Below, in pieces: positions 1 to 9,477 of a stretch of DNA of 64,000 nucleotides (its first letter is position 1; each line of letters opens with the position of its first letter). The stretch lies in the NCBI RefSeq assembly GCF_038024855.1, contig NZ_CP139089.1, positions 1,984,001 through 2,048,000 on the forward strand, given 5' to 3'. Under the pieces are notes generated by a model that was not told where the DNA came from, searched no databases, and saw only the letters and a list, made by a program, of their open reading frames with translations. Both the position numbers and the translations under genes were made by a program. Source of the DNA: Methylocella tundrae (lineage in GTDB: Bacteria; Pseudomonadota; Alphaproteobacteria; Rhizobiales; Beijerinckiaceae).

Positions 1-1
1 T

Positions 2-901
2 AATGAGTCGCCTGATATTTCGTTCGACCGTTCAATTAATCCCTATCGCGGCTGCGAACACGGCTGTGTCTATTGTTTCGCGCGGCCGACCCACGCCTAT
101 CTCGGACTTTCGCCGGGGCTGGATTTCGAGACAAGGCTGGTTTCAAAAGTTAACGCGGCGGCGCTTCTGGAACGCGAGTTGTCTGCTCCGGGATATCAGC
201 CAAAAACGATCGCCATCGGGTCCAACACGGACCCCTATCAGCCGATCGAGCGCACCGAGAAAATCATGCGCGACGTGCTTGGCGTCCTGTCCAGGGCGAA
301 TCATCCTGTTGGCATCGTAACCAAATCCGCCCTGGTGCTGCGAGACCTTGATCTCCTCGTCCCGATGGCGGCGAAGGGTCTCGTCAAAGTCGCGCTATCC
401 ATTACGACTCTCGATCCGGGTCTCGCCCGCAAGATGGAGCCGCGCGCCAGTTCGCCCGAACGCCGGCTCGACGCCATGAGACGATTGTCGGAGGCCGGCG
501 TCCCAACTGTGGTTATGGTCGCGCCGATCATCCCGGCCATCAACGACGCCGAGATTGAAGCAATTCTTACGAGGGCGCATGCGATGGGCGCGCGCGAGGC
601 CGGTTATGTGATGCTTCGCTTGCCGCTTGAGGTGCGCGATCTCTTCGCTGAATGGCTGATGGCGCATTATCCTGACAAGCTGAGGCATGTGCTGTCTCTC
701 GTGCGTTCGGTTCGGGGCGGCAAATTATACGATGCGACATTCGGCAAACGCATGAGCGGCGCCGGCCCCTACGCCTGGATGGTCGGGCGCCGCTTCGAGG
801 CCGCGGCGGCAAGGCTCGGCCTCGCAAAAAGCCGCATGCCGCTGCGCAGCGATCTGTTCTTGCGGCCGGCAAGACAGGGAGAGCAACTGCAATTACTGTA
901 A
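2..901 (+). CDS. PA0069-family radical SAM protein (5' end cut by window)
   Basis: The frame is open from base 2, so the start lies upstream of the window. The visible 299 residues begin just before a radical SAM cluster motif, C-x3-C-x2-C (CEHGCVYC), encoded at about 53-76. It is followed by FARPTHAYLGL and then IAIGSNTDPYQPIE, both typical of the PA0069/Rv2578c family. Such proteins bind a 4Fe-4S cluster and S-adenosylmethionine. The family is sometimes called DNA-repair-like because of distant similarity to spore photoproduct lyase, but its substrate is not established. It lies 109 nt upstream of uvrC on the same strand. A later TTG at 179 would remove the cluster motif and is not a credible start. 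Confidence 0.88.
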   Translation, partial: NESPDISFDRSINPYRGCEHGCVYCFARPTHAYLGLSPGLDFETRLVSKVNAAALLERELSAPGYQPKTIAIGSNTDPYQPIERTEKIMRDVLGVLSRANHPVGIVTKSALVLRDLDLLVPMAAKGLVKVALSITTLDPGLARKMEPRASSPERRLDAMRRLSEAGVPTVVMVAPIIPAINDAEIEAILTRAHAMGAREAGYVMLRLPLEVRDLFAEWLMAHYPDKLRHVLSLVRSVRGGKLYDATFGKRMSGAGPYAWMVGRRFEAAAARLGLAKSRMPLRSDLFLRPARQGEQLQLL

Positions 902-1010
902 TTGACCACGACGCAGCGAAAGGCAGAATCGGCAAAGGCCCCGCTGGAACGCGTCCTGCTTGGCCGGGCAAGCCTTTTCATGCCGGCGCCGATCGCTTAA
1001 ATCTGCGGTC

Positions 1011-3089
1011 ATGACTCCCACTGAGAAGAAGTTCCACGCCGCTTCCTCTTCGACGCGCGCCGACCTCCCGGCTTCGGCCGAGCCCGTTGATTTTCCGGAA
1101 GCTGAAGACGCGTCGATCATGGGGGATTTTCCCGATCTTGATCTCGCCGACGCAGATGCGGCGCCCGCCTCTGTGCGGCAAGGCGCTTCAGTGATCCGCA
1201 GTTTTTGGCGCCATGCGCCGCTCGGCCCTGGCGTCTATCGCATGATCGCCGCCGATGGCGAAGTTCTCTATGTCGGCAAAGCAAAAAGCGTGCGCAGGCG
1301 CATCGCAAGCTATGTGCGGCCCTTCGGCCACAACAACCGCATCGCCAGAATGATCGCGCTGACCGCGTCGATGGTGTTCGTCTCGACCGAAACCGAGACT
1401 GAAGCGCTGCTGCTCGAAACCAATTATATCAAACAGATGAAGCCGCGCTTCAACGTCCTGATGCGCGACGACAAATCATTCCCCTACATTCTTCTGACCG
1501 GCGATCATCCGGCGCCGCAGATTACGAAGCATCGCGGCGCGCGCCTTCAGAAAGGCGACTATTTCGGGCCGTTCGCCAGCGTATGGGCGGTGAACCGCAC
1601 GATGAACGCGCTCGAGCGCGCCTTTTTGCTACGCTCCTGCTCCGACAGCTTCTACGAAAATCGCACGCGCCCTTGCCTTCTGTATCAAATCAAGCGCTGC
1701 TCCGCCCCTTGCACCGGCGAAATCAGCCATCAGGACTATTGCGCCCTCGTCTCGGAGGCGCGCGATTTTCTCTCCGGCAAAAGTCGCGCCGTGCGTGATC
1801 TGCTCGCCAAGGAAATGGCGGACGCTTCGGACGTGATGGAATTCGAGCGCGCCGCGCGCTTGCGCGATCGCATCGCCGCCCTCTCTACAATTCAGGGCGC
1901 CCAGGGCGTCAACCCCAAGACCGTAGAGGAGGCGGACGTCTTCGCTATTGTCGAGCAGGCTGGGCAATTCTGCATCGAGGCCTTTTTTTTCCGCACCTTT
2001 CAGAATTGGGGCAATCGCGCCTATTTCCCACGCGCAGACAAGAGCCTGACGTCCGCGGAAGTGCTCGACGCGTTCCTCGCGCAATTCTACGCTGACAGAC
2101 CCGCGCCGCGGCTGATTCTGATATCGCATGAGATCGAGGACTGCGCCGTCCTCGCCGACGCGCTGTCCGCGAAAGCGGGCCATCGCATCGAAATTGCCCG
2201 GCCACAGCGCGGGGAAAAGAGAGAACTCGTCGACCATGCGGAGCAGAACGCGCGCGAGGCGCTGAGCCGCAAACTGGCCGAAACGACATCGCAGGAGAAA
2301 CTGCTGGCGGCGCTCGCCGAAGCTTTTGGGCTTGCCTGCAAGCTGCGCCGTGTTGAGATTTACGATAATTCCCATATCATGGGGACCAACGCCGTCGGCG
2401 CAATGGTGGTCGCGGGCGCCGGCGGTTTCATGAAAGCCCACTATCGCACATTCAACATCCGGGGCGAGGATCTGACGCCGGGCGATGACTATGGCATGAT
2501 GCGCGAGGTGCTGAAGCGGCGCTTCACGAGGCTCGCCAGGGAACAGGCCGCCGAACACAGCGAGAACGTCCCTGATGAAGCGCGGCCCGGAGCGGATTCC
2601 GGCGAGGACGAGGAGGAGGAAGAAACGTTTCCGCAAAAGCCCGACCTTATTCTGATCGACGGCGGCCAAGGGCAATTTGACGCGGCAAGGGACATCCTCG
2701 CTGAACTCTCGGTCGAGCGCGTCGCTATAGCGGCGATCGCCAAAGGCGTTGATCGCAACGCCGGCCGTGAAACCTTCTTCGTCGCCGGAAAGCCCCCTTT
2801 CAGGCTGTCCCCGCGGGATCCCGCACTCTATTTCGTGCAGCGCCTGCGCGATGAAGCCCATCGTTTTGCGATCGGAACGCATCGCGCGCGGCGCAAGAAG
2901 GAGTTCACCAAAAGCCCTCTTGATGAGATCGCCGGCGTTGGCCCCGCGCGAAAGCGCGCTTTGCTGCATGCCTTCGGCACTGCGAAGGCGATTTCAAGGG
3001 CGGGGCTGTCGGATCTTGAGAAAGTCGCGGGGATTAATGCGGCGACGGCCAGGCTCGTTTATAATTTTTTTCACGACGGCGGCGGATAG
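1011..3089 (+). CDS. uvrC: Excinuclease ABC subunit C
   Basis: UvrC makes both incisions in nucleotide excision repair after UvrAB marks the lesion. The 692-residue protein has the N-terminal GIY-YIG nuclease (GPGVYRM...VLYVGKA), the Cys-rich stretch, a UVR motif for UvrB contact ([16 protein letters not shown]), the RNase H-like C-terminal nuclease ([17 protein letters not shown]) and a terminal helix-hairpin-helix pair ([25 protein letters not shown]). I chose ATG 1011; a TTG at 960 would add 17 unconserved residues. Two oddities: a very acidic insertion (EDEEEEE) just before the LILIDGG motif, and a run of eight T at about 1983-1990 inside the gene that could be slippage-prone. Confidence 0.97.
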   Translation: MTPTEKKFHAASSSTRADLPASAEPVDFPEAEDASIMGDFPDLDLADADAAPASVRQGASVIRSFWRHAPLGPGVYRMIAADGEVLYVGKAKSVRRRIASYVRPFGHNNRIARMIALTASMVFVSTETETEALLLETNYIKQMKPRFNVLMRDDKSFPYILLTGDHPAPQITKHRGARLQKGDYFGPFASVWAVNRTMNALERAFLLRSCSDSFYENRTRPCLLYQIKRCSAPCTGEISHQDYCALVSEARDFLSGKSRAVRDLLAKEMADASDVMEFERAARLRDRIAALSTIQGAQGVNPKTVEEADVFAIVEQAGQFCIEAFFFRTFQNWGNRAYFPRADKSLTSAEVLDAFLAQFYADRPAPRLILISHEIEDCAVLADALSAKAGHRIEIARPQRGEKRELVDHAEQNAREALSRKLAETTSQEKLLAALAEAFGLACKLRRVEIYDNSHIMGTNAVGAMVVAGAGGFMKAHYRTFNIRGEDLTPGDDYGMMREVLKRRFTRLAREQAAEHSENVPDEARPGADSGEDEEEEETFPQKPDLILIDGGQGQFDAARDILAELSVERVAIAAIAKGVDRNAGRETFFVAGKPPFRLSPRDPALYFVQRLRDEAHRFAIGTHRARRKKEFTKSPLDEIAGVGPARKRALLHAFGTAKAISRAGLSDLEKVAGINAATARLVYNFFHDGGG

Positions 3090-3182
3090 ATCGGGCAAGA
3101 AGCGCGTTCACGGGGAGGCCGGCGCCCGCTTGCGCATCACCAGCCTATTGACGTGATCTTTCAGAGGATGTTCCCTCAAACC

Positions 3183-3779
3183 ATGGCGATGACGACAATT
3201 TCGAGAGGTTCGGGCCGGACCTGGAGTGTGCCAAATCTGCTGACGTACGGCCGGGTTGCCGCGGTGCCGGTGGTTGTCGGCTGTCTGTTCTGGTCCGAGA
3301 TCGCGTTGATGCGATGGGTCGCGCTTGGATTATTCATCGCCGCCGCGATCACCGATTTTCTCGACGGCTATCTCGCGAGGATCCTCTCCCAGCAATCGGC
3401 GCTCGGCCGGATGCTCGACCCCATCGCGGACAAGCTTCTCGTCTCCGCCGTGCTGATGATGCTCGTCGCGGACCACACCATATCCAGCTATTCGCTCGCC
3501 GCGGCGATCGTTATTTTGTGCCGGGAAATCCTCGTGTCGGGATTGCGCGAGTTTCTCGCCGAACTGAAAGTGTCGATCCCGGTCAGCCGGATCGCCAAAT
3601 GGAAGACCACGCTCCAACTCGTGGCGCTGGGATTTCTGATCGCGGGCCCCGCCGGCGATCAGATTTTGCCAAAGACGACCGAAATGGGGCTCGCTTTGTT
3701 CTGGGCTTCAGCGCTGCTGACGCTTTATACCGGATGGGACTATCTCAGGGCCGGAATCAAGCAGATCACCGAAGATTGA
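3183..3779 (+). CDS. pgsA: CDP-diacylglycerol-glycerol-3-phosphate 3-phosphatidyltransferase
   Basis: This integral membrane enzyme condenses CDP-diacylglycerol with glycerol-3-phosphate, the first committed step to phosphatidylglycerol. The CDP-alcohol phosphotransferase signature D-G-x2-A-R-x8-G-x3-D-x3-D is intact (DFLDGYLAR, then ALGRMLDPIADK). The protein starts with the usual NLLTYGR segment and has about five hydrophobic helices. The frame is open to a GTG at 3153, with ATGs at 3168 and 3183; 3183 fits family length best (198 aa), but the start is uncertain. It lies between uvrC and moaDE on the same strand, a common alphaproteobacterial order. Confidence 0.94.
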   Translation: MAMTTISRGSGRTWSVPNLLTYGRVAAVPVVVGCLFWSEIALMRWVALGLFIAAAITDFLDGYLARILSQQSALGRMLDPIADKLLVSAVLMMLVADHTISSYSLAAAIVILCREILVSGLREFLAELKVSIPVSRIAKWKTTLQLVALGFLIAGPAGDQILPKTTEMGLALFWASALLTLYTGWDYLRAGIKQITED

Positions 3780-3802
3780 CCGGGGCGCCGAAGGAACCTC
3801 TG

Positions 3803-4054
3803 ATGAAAGCTCTCTATTTCGCCTGGGTGCGCGAACGCATCGGCGTCGCCGAAGAGGAGCTTTCTCCACCCCCCGGCGTCTCGACGATCAGTGACCTCAT
3901 GATCTGGCTTCGCGACCGGGGCGAGGGCTACGACCTCGCATTCGAGAATATGAAAGCGATCCGCACGGCGCTGGACCGCACACATGCGCGCCATGACGCC
4001 CCGATCGGAAACGCCCGCGAGATCGCTTTCTTCCCGCCCATGACCGGGGGCTAG
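3803..4054 (+). CDS. moaD: Molybdopterin synthase small subunit
   Basis: MoaD is the ubiquitin-like sulfur carrier of molybdopterin synthase. Its C-terminal Gly-Gly is adenylated by MoeB, then thiocarboxylated, and donates sulfur to precursor Z. The 83-residue protein starts MKALYFAWVRERIG, has the expected beta-grasp length and ends in the diagnostic MTGG. It starts 23 nt after pgsA and stops one base before moaE, so moaD and moaE are almost certainly co-translated, which matches their 2:2 complex. Confidence 0.95.
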   Translation: MKALYFAWVRERIGVAEEELSPPPGVSTISDLMIWLRDRGEGYDLAFENMKAIRTALDRTHARHDAPIGNAREIAFFPPMTGG

Positions 4055-4055
4055 A

Positions 4056-4535
4056 ATGGAGCCAAAGACGCCGCCGCAGCCTATCGTTCGGGTCGAGTCG
4101 GCGCCGTTCGACGCGGCGCGCGAAAGCGAAAGGCTGACGCAGGGGCGAACCGATATTGGCGCCGTCGTAACCTTCAGCGGCCTCTGCCGAGACGAGGGCG
4201 GCGTTCTCGCCGCGCTTGAAATCGAACATTATCCCGGCATGGCCGAGGAGGAGATCGGGCGCGTCGCCCGTGAAGCTCTCGCGCGCTGGCCGCTCGAAGG
4301 GCTGATCATCGTGCATCGTTACGGCCGCATTGCGCCGGGCGAGCCGATCGTTCTCGTCGTCACCGCCGCTAAACACCGCGGCGAGGCTTTTGCCGCCGCC
4401 TCGTTCCTGATGGATTTCCTGAAGGCGAAAGCTCCATTCTGGAAAAAGCAGATACTGGCCCGTGACGGCGCCGGCGCCGGATGGGTCGCAGCAAAGGCGG
4501 AAGATGATCTTGCCGCCGAAAAATGGCGGACGTGA
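4056..4535 (+). CDS. moaE: Molybdopterin synthase catalytic subunit
   Basis: The large subunit of molybdopterin synthase converts cyclic pyranopterin monophosphate to molybdopterin using MoaD thiocarboxylate. The 159-residue protein has the typical GAVVTFSGLCRDEGG segment, ALEIEHYPGMAE, the IVHRYGRIAPGEPIVLV core and the catalytic-region motif FLMDFLKAKAPFWKKQ. It follows moaD after one base. The reading frame ends 18 nt before the stop of the opposing MFS gene. Confidence 0.96.
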   Translation: MEPKTPPQPIVRVESAPFDAARESERLTQGRTDIGAVVTFSGLCRDEGGVLAALEIEHYPGMAEEEIGRVAREALARWPLEGLIIVHRYGRIAPGEPIVLVVTAAKHRGEAFAAASFLMDFLKAKAPFWKKQILARDGAGAGWVAAKAEDDLAAEKWRT

Positions 4536-4553
4536 AGCGGAGCCGGATCGGCC

Positions 4554-5732
4554 TTAGTGCTTGATCTTGCGGCGCCGGAACAAATGCGGCTCGGTCAGGT
4601 AACAGGCGAAGGACACGAGTGCGAAAGCGATTCCCGTCAAACTCGCCAGAGGCCAGCCGCCTTTGGCGAAGGCGAGGCTCGAGACCGCCGAGCCGATTGC
4701 GCCGCCCATAAAAAAGGCGGCGATGAAAATCCCGTTGAGACGGCTTCGGGCCTCGTCGCCAAGAGAAAAAATGGCGCGCTGGCTCAATACGAGATGGGCG
4801 GACACGCCCATGTCGAGCACGATCGCGGCGGCCGCGAGAAGCGCGATCGACGCCATCTCTCCCGCGATCCAGGCAATGCCGAAAGCGATCGCGACGGAGG
4901 CGATGGCGACGCCGGTCATGATTTGAGTGTCGCCCCGGTCGGCCGCGCGGCCGGCGAACGGCGCAATGATCGCTCCGCCCGCGCCAAACAGTGCGAACAA
5001 GGCGATGCCCTGCTGCGAAAGGCCGAATTTCGGACCCGCCAGCAGCAAGGGGGCAGCCGTCCAGAACAGGCTGAACGCCGCGAATAAAGGCGCGTGGTAC
5101 GAGATGCGGCGGCGCAGGACCGGCGTTTTGCGCACCAGCGTTGCAAGCGATCTCAATATGCCAAAGTAGTTCAATTCGGCTTTTGGGCGCCAGCGCGGCA
5201 AGGTGCGCAGGAGAGCCAGCGAAAGCGCCGCCATCAGACAGGCCGAGACGAGAAATACAGATCTCCATCCCAGCCAATGAGTCAAAAAGCTCGACGCCGG
5301 CCGGGCGAGCATGATGCCGAGCAGCAGGCCACTCATGATGTCGCCAACGACGCGGCCGCGCGTATCGTCCGACGCAAGATGCGCGGCGAAAGGCACGATG
5401 ATTTGCGCCGCGACGCAAGTGAGGCCGATCAGCAGGGCCGCCGCGAGGACGGCGCCGGCCGATGGCGCGATGACCATCCCGAGCAAGGCGATGACCGAAA
5501 CCGCAAGACATGAAGCGATGAGCCGGCGGTTTTCCAGAATATCGCCAAGCGGAACCACAAGGATCAGTCCGAGGCCGTAACCGACTTGCGAAAATGTGAC
5601 GAGAAGGCCGACGGCCGCGGGCGTCATTGCGAGTTCCGCGCCGATGACTCCCGCCACCGGTTGCGCATAATAAAGATTCGCGACGATCAGTCCGCATGCC
5701 GCCGCCAGAATGAAAGTGAGGCGCGGTGTCAA
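4554..5732 (-). CDS. MFS transporter (drug/metabolite efflux type)
   Basis: A 392-residue inner-membrane protein with about twelve hydrophobic segments and the major facilitator layout. The N-terminal half contains LLVTFSQVGYGLGLILVVPLGDILENRRLI, a variant of the loop 2-3 motif G-x3-D-R. The first helix (LAAACGLIVANLYYAQPV) resembles YnfM/arabinose-efflux-like permeases. The substrate cannot be read from sequence. The start appears to be TTG at 5732, preceded by AAGAAGG with short spacing; the next ATG is 35 residues inside. It is convergent with moaE and shares no operon. Confidence 0.85.
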   Translation of the reverse strand: MTPRLTFILAAACGLIVANLYYAQPVAGVIGAELAMTPAAVGLLVTFSQVGYGLGLILVVPLGDILENRRLIASCLAVSVIALLGMVIAPSAGAVLAAALLIGLTCVAAQIIVPFAAHLASDDTRGRVVGDIMSGLLLGIMLARPASSFLTHWLGWRSVFLVSACLMAALSLALLRTLPRWRPKAELNYFGILRSLATLVRKTPVLRRRISYHAPLFAAFSLFWTAAPLLLAGPKFGLSQQGIALFALFGAGGAIIAPFAGRAADRGDTQIMTGVAIASVAIAFGIAWIAGEMASIALLAAAAIVLDMGVSAHLVLSQRAIFSLGDEARSRLNGIFIAAFFMGGAIGSAVSSLAFAKGGWPLASLTGIAFALVSFACYLTEPHLFRRRKIKH

Positions 5733-5813
5733 AATAGCCTTCTTCGGTCGAGGTTGTTCGCAATGCCGGCGGAACGCCGACCCATGAGGCGGCTTTGGAA
5801 CATGATGGTCAAG

Positions 5814-5835
5814 CCCATGACGATCAAGTCATGGG
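5814..5835. repeat. 8-bp-arm inverted repeat in a CATG-rich gap
   Basis: Perfect inverted repeat CCCATGAC-6-GTCATGGG, lying 80 nt upstream of the MFS start. The gap from 5733 to 6114 holds no convincing gene but has at least eight CATG sites within about 120 bp, several arranged as inverted repeats. A second imperfect pair, CATGTTTTTGGCT / AGCCCAAAAAAACATG, lies at 5852-5888. It could be an operator for the MFS gene or part of a palindromic extragenic repeat; I cannot decide which. Confidence 0.45.
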
Positions 5836-5877
5836 AATCGATCATGCTCATCATGTTTTTGGCTGAGGATTTAGCCC

Positions 5878-5906
5878 AAAAAAACATGCGCCTTTGAGGC
5901 GTCATG
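5878..5906 (-). terminator. Rho-independent terminator of the chemotaxis operon
   Basis: Read on the minus strand, CATGACGCCT, loop CAA, AGGCGCATG forms a GC-rich stem with one bulge and is followed by seven U. It lies about 210 nt beyond the stop of the last chemotaxis gene, with no gene between. Confidence 0.7.
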
Positions 5907-6114
5907 CTTTAACTCCAGCTTCGTTGCTCTCGCAACCGCCGTGTAGGCTTGAGTCACGCACGAACGCGTGAGGACTAAACCGCGTTGCGCTTCGCACGGA
6001 ATCGAAGCGGCGGGAAAGGTCCCTCGAGGTGCCGAGAACAATTCAAGCGGCGCGAGCGCGACCCATGCGACAAAACGCAGCAACTGGATGACGTGGTTCA
6101 TATAATAGAGAGGA

Positions 6115-6498
6115 TCAGAAAAGCTCGCAATCGCCCCATTCGCCCTGACGCGCCGCTTTGTCCGCATCGGAGAAAGTCAAGCGCGCGGCAAGATCCGCGA
6201 GGTTGATAAGCCGCGCGGCGGCGATCGCATCGACGAGGCAGTGATCCGGCGCGGCAAGCGCCAAAGCCGCCAGAAAGTCGGCAAGAGCCTGCATTTTCTG
6301 ACGGATATGGTCGAGATCCTGGATCTGACGGACAAGCTGGGCGTCGCGGCGCGCCGCCTGGAGAATGAGCGGCCCGATGAGAGTTTCGACGTGGCCGAGG
6401 CTCCCCGAAAGCTGCGAAAGCTCGCAGGCTACTCTGTCGAGCACGCCTGCCATTGGCGCGTGCAACGATCCGGCGTCCGGTTTGCTATGTGCTGTCAT
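6115..6498 (-). CDS. cheT: CheT-like chemotaxis protein with CheZ-type DxxxQ motif
   Basis: A 127-residue predicted helical cytosolic protein, the last gene of the operon, 57 nt after cheD. In rhizobial che operons the gene after cheD is cheT, of similar size. As I recall, CheT has been proposed to act in signal termination through a DxxxQ motif like that of the CheZ phosphatase. Here residues 63-67 read DHIRQ, exactly D-x3-Q, within a likely helix (QIQDLDHIRQKMQALADFL). The assignment rests on position, size and motif rather than clear overall similarity. A role as a CheY-P phosphatase is inference. Confidence 0.62.
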   Translation of the reverse strand: MTAHSKPDAGSLHAPMAGVLDRVACELSQLSGSLGHVETLIGPLILQAARRDAQLVRQIQDLDHIRQKMQALADFLAALALAAPDHCLVDAIAAARLINLADLAARLTFSDADKAARQGEWGDCELF

Positions 6499-6555
6499 AT
6501 CAGTGGTCCGCCGCCATCAAGCCGAGGCCTCCCGGCGCTTGCAATAAAAGCGTAT

Positions 6556-7131
6556 TCAGAAGAACTCGACGCCACCGGCGTTCGCGGGTTTTGGCGCGGC
6601 GATCGTCTGTAGCCGCGGGGTCTGGCTCGCCGATAGAAAAACCTGGCGCGCGCGGCCCGACACCGGCCAGAACTGGATGCGCCGCCCCTGATCCCCGCGC
6701 AGACTTCCGCCAGCGAGCCGAATGCCTTCATATTTCAGAAAACGCTCGGCAAAGCTCGCATTGCGCGCGCCGATATCGGCGAGGCCGTCCATCGTCCGCG
6801 CGCCGCCAAAGAGTTTTCCCTCGATACGATCGCGCCGCGCGCCGCGACGCAGCAGCCCATTGACTAAAAGCTCCATCAGATGCACGCCGTAGGTTTCCCC
6901 GTCGCGACGGTGTGCGCCCTCATCGGCTTCCTGGCCAGGCAACAGAAAATGATTCATGCCGCCGACTCCGGCGACAGGATCGCGAAGACAGGCGGCGACG
7001 CAGGAGCCGAGCAGCGTCGTCAACACAACACAGGGATCGTCGCTGACGTTATATTCCCCCTGAATGATATGAACGCGCTGCTCGACGCTTTCATTCTGGC
7101 CGCCAAACCGATCGCCCGCGCTTATCGTCAT
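6556..7131 (-). CDS. cheD: Chemoreceptor glutamine deamidase
   Basis: CheD deamidates specific glutamines on chemoreceptors and tunes adaptation. The 191-residue protein has the catalytic Cys in LLGSCVAACLRDP and the catalytic His in GGMNHFLLPG, followed by the conserved MELLVNGLLRRGARRDRIEGKLFGGA segment. The true start is ATG 7131 (MTISAGDRFGG), which overlaps the preceding cheY stop as ATGA; an upstream in-frame extension is spurious. It sits between cheY2 and the cheT-like gene in a rhizobial-type order. Confidence 0.95.
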   Translation of the reverse strand: MTISAGDRFGGQNESVEQRVHIIQGEYNVSDDPCVVLTTLLGSCVAACLRDPVAGVGGMNHFLLPGQEADEGAHRRDGETYGVHLMELLVNGLLRRGARRDRIEGKLFGGARTMDGLADIGARNASFAERFLKYEGIRLAGGSLRGDQGRRIQFWPVSGRARQVFLSASQTPRLQTIAAPKPANAGGVEFF

Positions 7132-7517
7132 TTCAACTTTCCCACGACGGCTTCGATCTGGGCTTTCAGAACAGGAATGGTGAAGGGTTTGGCGATGACG
7201 TTGTTGACGCCGCATTTTTGAGCGCGCTCGATCAGCTCCTTGTCTCCGCGCCCGGTGAGCAGGATGAAGGCGGATCTGCGCGTTGGTTCATAGGAACGCA
7301 CGGCGCGCAGGAACGCGATCCCGTCCATCTTCGGCATGTTGAAATCCGAGATCACGAGATGGGCTGGCTTCGCCATCATGCTCTTGAACCCCTGCTCGCC
7401 ATCGGCGGCCATTTCAATGTCTGATACGCCGAGTTCCTGCAGGCCGCCGCGAATCAGCAAACGGCTGGTCAGCTGATCGTCAACGATTAACACTCGCAAT
7501 GCTGCTGCGAACGGCAT
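7128..7517 (-). CDS. cheY: Chemotaxis response regulator CheY (second copy)
   Basis: A single-domain receiver of 129 residues with the acidic pair D13-D14, phospho-acceptor D58 (LVISDFNMPKMDG), the conserved Thr (ILLTGRG) and Lys (VIAKPF). In rhizobia with two CheY proteins the copy downstream of cheB usually drives the flagellar motor, while the other acts as a phosphate sink. That assignment is by position only. It starts 14 nt after cheB and overlaps cheD by 4 nt. Confidence 0.93.
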   Translation of the reverse strand: MPFAAALRVLIVDDQLTSRLLIRGGLQELGVSDIEMAADGEQGFKSMMAKPAHLVISDFNMPKMDGIAFLRAVRSYEPTRRSAFILLTGRGDKELIERAQKCGVNNVIAKPFTIPVLKAQIEAVVGKLK

Positions 7518-7531
7518 AGGAATTCTCCTTC

Positions 7532-8569
7532 TTACACGGCGCAGGTGGCGCGCAAAATTTCTGAAGCCATCATATTCAGCGGCGCCTGCTTCTGGGTTGC
7601 GCCGATCTCAAAGGCGACCTTTGGCATCCCATAGATGAGGCAGGATGATTCATTCTGTCCAAGCGTCGAGGCGCCAGCCTGGCGCATCAGCAACAAGCCT
7701 TCGGCCCCGTCGCGGCCCATGCCCGTCAGAATGACGCCAAGGGCGCGCGGTCCGGCGGCTTTGGCGACCGACTGGAACAGCACATCGACCGAGGGTCGAT
7801 GGCCATTGACGGGCTCGCCTTTCCAGAGGCGGCAGCGCGGCGGAGAGACGCCTTCGACCCGCAGATGCGCGGCGCCTCCCGGCGCCAGATAGACATGCCC
7901 GGCTTCCAGCGGCGCCCCGTCGAAAGCTTCCGATACCGCCGGCTTGCAAAGGCGATTGAGACGCCCCGCAAAAGTCTTGGTGAAGGCGCCCGGCATGTGT
8001 TGGGTGATGACGGTCGGCGGGCCATTCTCCGGGAAATGCGATAGAACCGCGATGAGGGCTTCAACGCCGCCGGTCGATGCGCCGATCGCCACGATCCGCC
8101 CATCGCTGCGGTAGGGCCGCTGAGCCTGGACCGGCGCGCGGGCCAGATCGCCGATGCGATTTGGCGCGCCGCGCATGCGCCATCCGGCGGCCGCCTTGAT
8201 CTTGGCGAGCAAGGTCTCGCCAAATTGCTCCTGCTCTCCCGAACCGGGCTTGGCGACGCAATCGAAGGCGCCCATCTCAAGCGCCGCGATCGCCGCATCG
8301 GCGCCCTTGCTGGTGAGGCTTGAGACCATGATGACGGGCGTCGGGCGCAAACGCATGAGCTTGTCTAGAAATTCAAGGCCGTTCATTTTCGGCATCTCGA
8401 CGTCGAGCGTGATGACGTCGGGGTTCATCTCCTTGATCGCGGATCTTGCCTCATGCGGGTCCGCCGCTTCGCCGATAACCTCGATATTCGGATCCCGGCT
8501 GATGAGGACGCGGATCAGACCGCGCACGGTTGCTGAATCATCGACGATAAGAACGCGGACGGGCTTCAT
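7532..8569 (-). CDS. cheB: Chemotaxis response regulator protein-glutamate methylesterase
   Basis: CheB removes methyl groups from receptor glutamates when phosphorylated by CheA. The 345 residues comprise an N-terminal receiver (D10, D11, phospho-acceptor D56 in [13 protein letters not shown]), a linker, and the C-terminal esterase with the catalytic Ser in [12 protein letters not shown], His in TQHMP and the GMGRDGAEG segment. The true start is ATG 8569 ([15 protein letters not shown]), overlapping the cheR stop as ATGA. The longer open frame to 9094 runs into cheR and is not coding. Confidence 0.97.
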   Translation of the reverse strand: MKPVRVLIVDDSATVRGLIRVLISRDPNIEVIGEAADPHEARSAIKEMNPDVITLDVEMPKMNGLEFLDKLMRLRPTPVIMVSSLTSKGADAAIAALEMGAFDCVAKPGSGEQEQFGETLLAKIKAAAGWRMRGAPNRIGDLARAPVQAQRPYRSDGRIVAIGASTGGVEALIAVLSHFPENGPPTVITQHMPGAFTKTFAGRLNRLCKPAVSEAFDGAPLEAGHVYLAPGGAAHLRVEGVSPPRCRLWKGEPVNGHRPSVDVLFQSVAKAAGPRALGVILTGMGRDGAEGLLLMRQAGASTLGQNESSCLIYGMPKVAFEIGATQKQAPLNMMASEILRATCAV

Positions 8570-9477
8570 GCGCGAGCGCCCTGCTTCAGGCGATAGCCGG
8601 TAACGCCTTCGCTTTCGAAGGCGGCCGCAGCCGGCCCGATCAGACGTTCGGAATGGCCGATATAAAGCCGGCCGCCCGGCGACAACATGGGCGTGAAGCG
8701 ACTCCAGAGCTGCATCTGCATATCCTCCTCGAAATAGATCGCGACGTTGCGGCAGAAGATCGCCTGGAACAGCCCCTTCATCGGCCACGCGCCGAACAAA
8801 TTGAGCTCGCGGAAAGCGACAAGTTCCCGCACCTCGTCGGCGACGCTTACGCATCGCGCCTTGTCGCCGCGGGCGCCCTCGCTGGCGGGGACCAACCAGC
8901 GCTGGCGCAGCTTCGCCGGCACGGCGTCGGCGAAGCTCTCGGCGTAGACGCCGCGTTTGCCTTCGGCGAGCATATTGACGTCGATATCGCTCGCGAGCAC
9001 CCTGACGTCGTAACGGGCCGCGTCCGGCATCAAGGATAAAATGACCATCGCCATGGAATAGGGCTCTTGCCCGTTGGAGCAGGCGGCCGACCACAAACGC
9101 ACGCGTCCGCCCCGGCGCGCGGCGTCGAGCAGCGGCGGCAGCACGACTTGTTCGAGATGAGCAAAATGATGCGGCTCGCGAAAGAATTTCGTGACATTGG
9201 TGGTCAGCGCGGCGAGCATTTTCTGACGCTCGTCAAGACCATCGGCGCCGGCGACGAGAGCGCAATATTCGCGAAAGCTCGCAAGGCCCAGCGCGCGCAG
9301 CCGCTTGGCGAGGCGCGAATAGACGAGCGCTGATTTTGACTCCGGCAGGTGGATGCCGGCGTCCTCGTGCAACATGGCGGCGATCTGACGGAAGTCCTCC
9401 CGCGAGAGCACGAATTCGCCTGGCCCGAGACCCGCGCCTTTGCTTATCGGAGAGGAAGCAAATTGCGCCCCGCTCAT
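8566..9477 (-). CDS. cheR: Chemotaxis protein methyltransferase
   Basis: CheR methylates chemoreceptor glutamates using S-adenosylmethionine. The 303-residue protein has the all-helical N-terminal domain ([21 protein letters not shown]), the [14 protein letters not shown] segment, the SAM-binding motif [19 protein letters not shown] and the late motif [10 protein letters not shown]. It overlaps cheB and cheW by 4 nt each. The linked receptor ends in an aromatic pentapeptide that CheR-type domains can bind. Confidence 0.97.
   Translation of the reverse strand: MSGAQFASSPISKGAGLGPGEFVLSREDFRQIAAMLHEDAGIHLPESKSALVYSRLAKRLRALGLASFREYCALVAGADGLDERQKMLAALTTNVTKFFREPHHFAHLEQVVLPPLLDAARRGGRVRLWSAACSNGQEPYSMAMVILSLMPDAARYDVRVLASDIDVNMLAEGKRGVYAESFADAVPAKLRQRWLVPASEGARGDKARCVSVADEVRELVAFRELNLFGAWPMKGLFQAIFCRNVAIYFEEDMQMQLWSRFTPMLSPGGRLYIGHSERLIGPAAAAFESEGVTGYRLKQGARA

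Noticed and set aside
1629..2969. 446-residue frame antisense to uvrC
   Set aside because: Overlaps the conserved uvrC core and has no recognisable motif.
4369..5763. 464-residue frame in the same direction as the MFS gene
   Set aside because: An Arg-rich frame-shifted reading of the MFS gene, with no membrane pattern.
5871..6167. 98-residue minus-strand frame in the gap after the che operon
   Set aside because: Covers the terminator and the 3' end of the cheT-like gene; no similarity or ribosome site.
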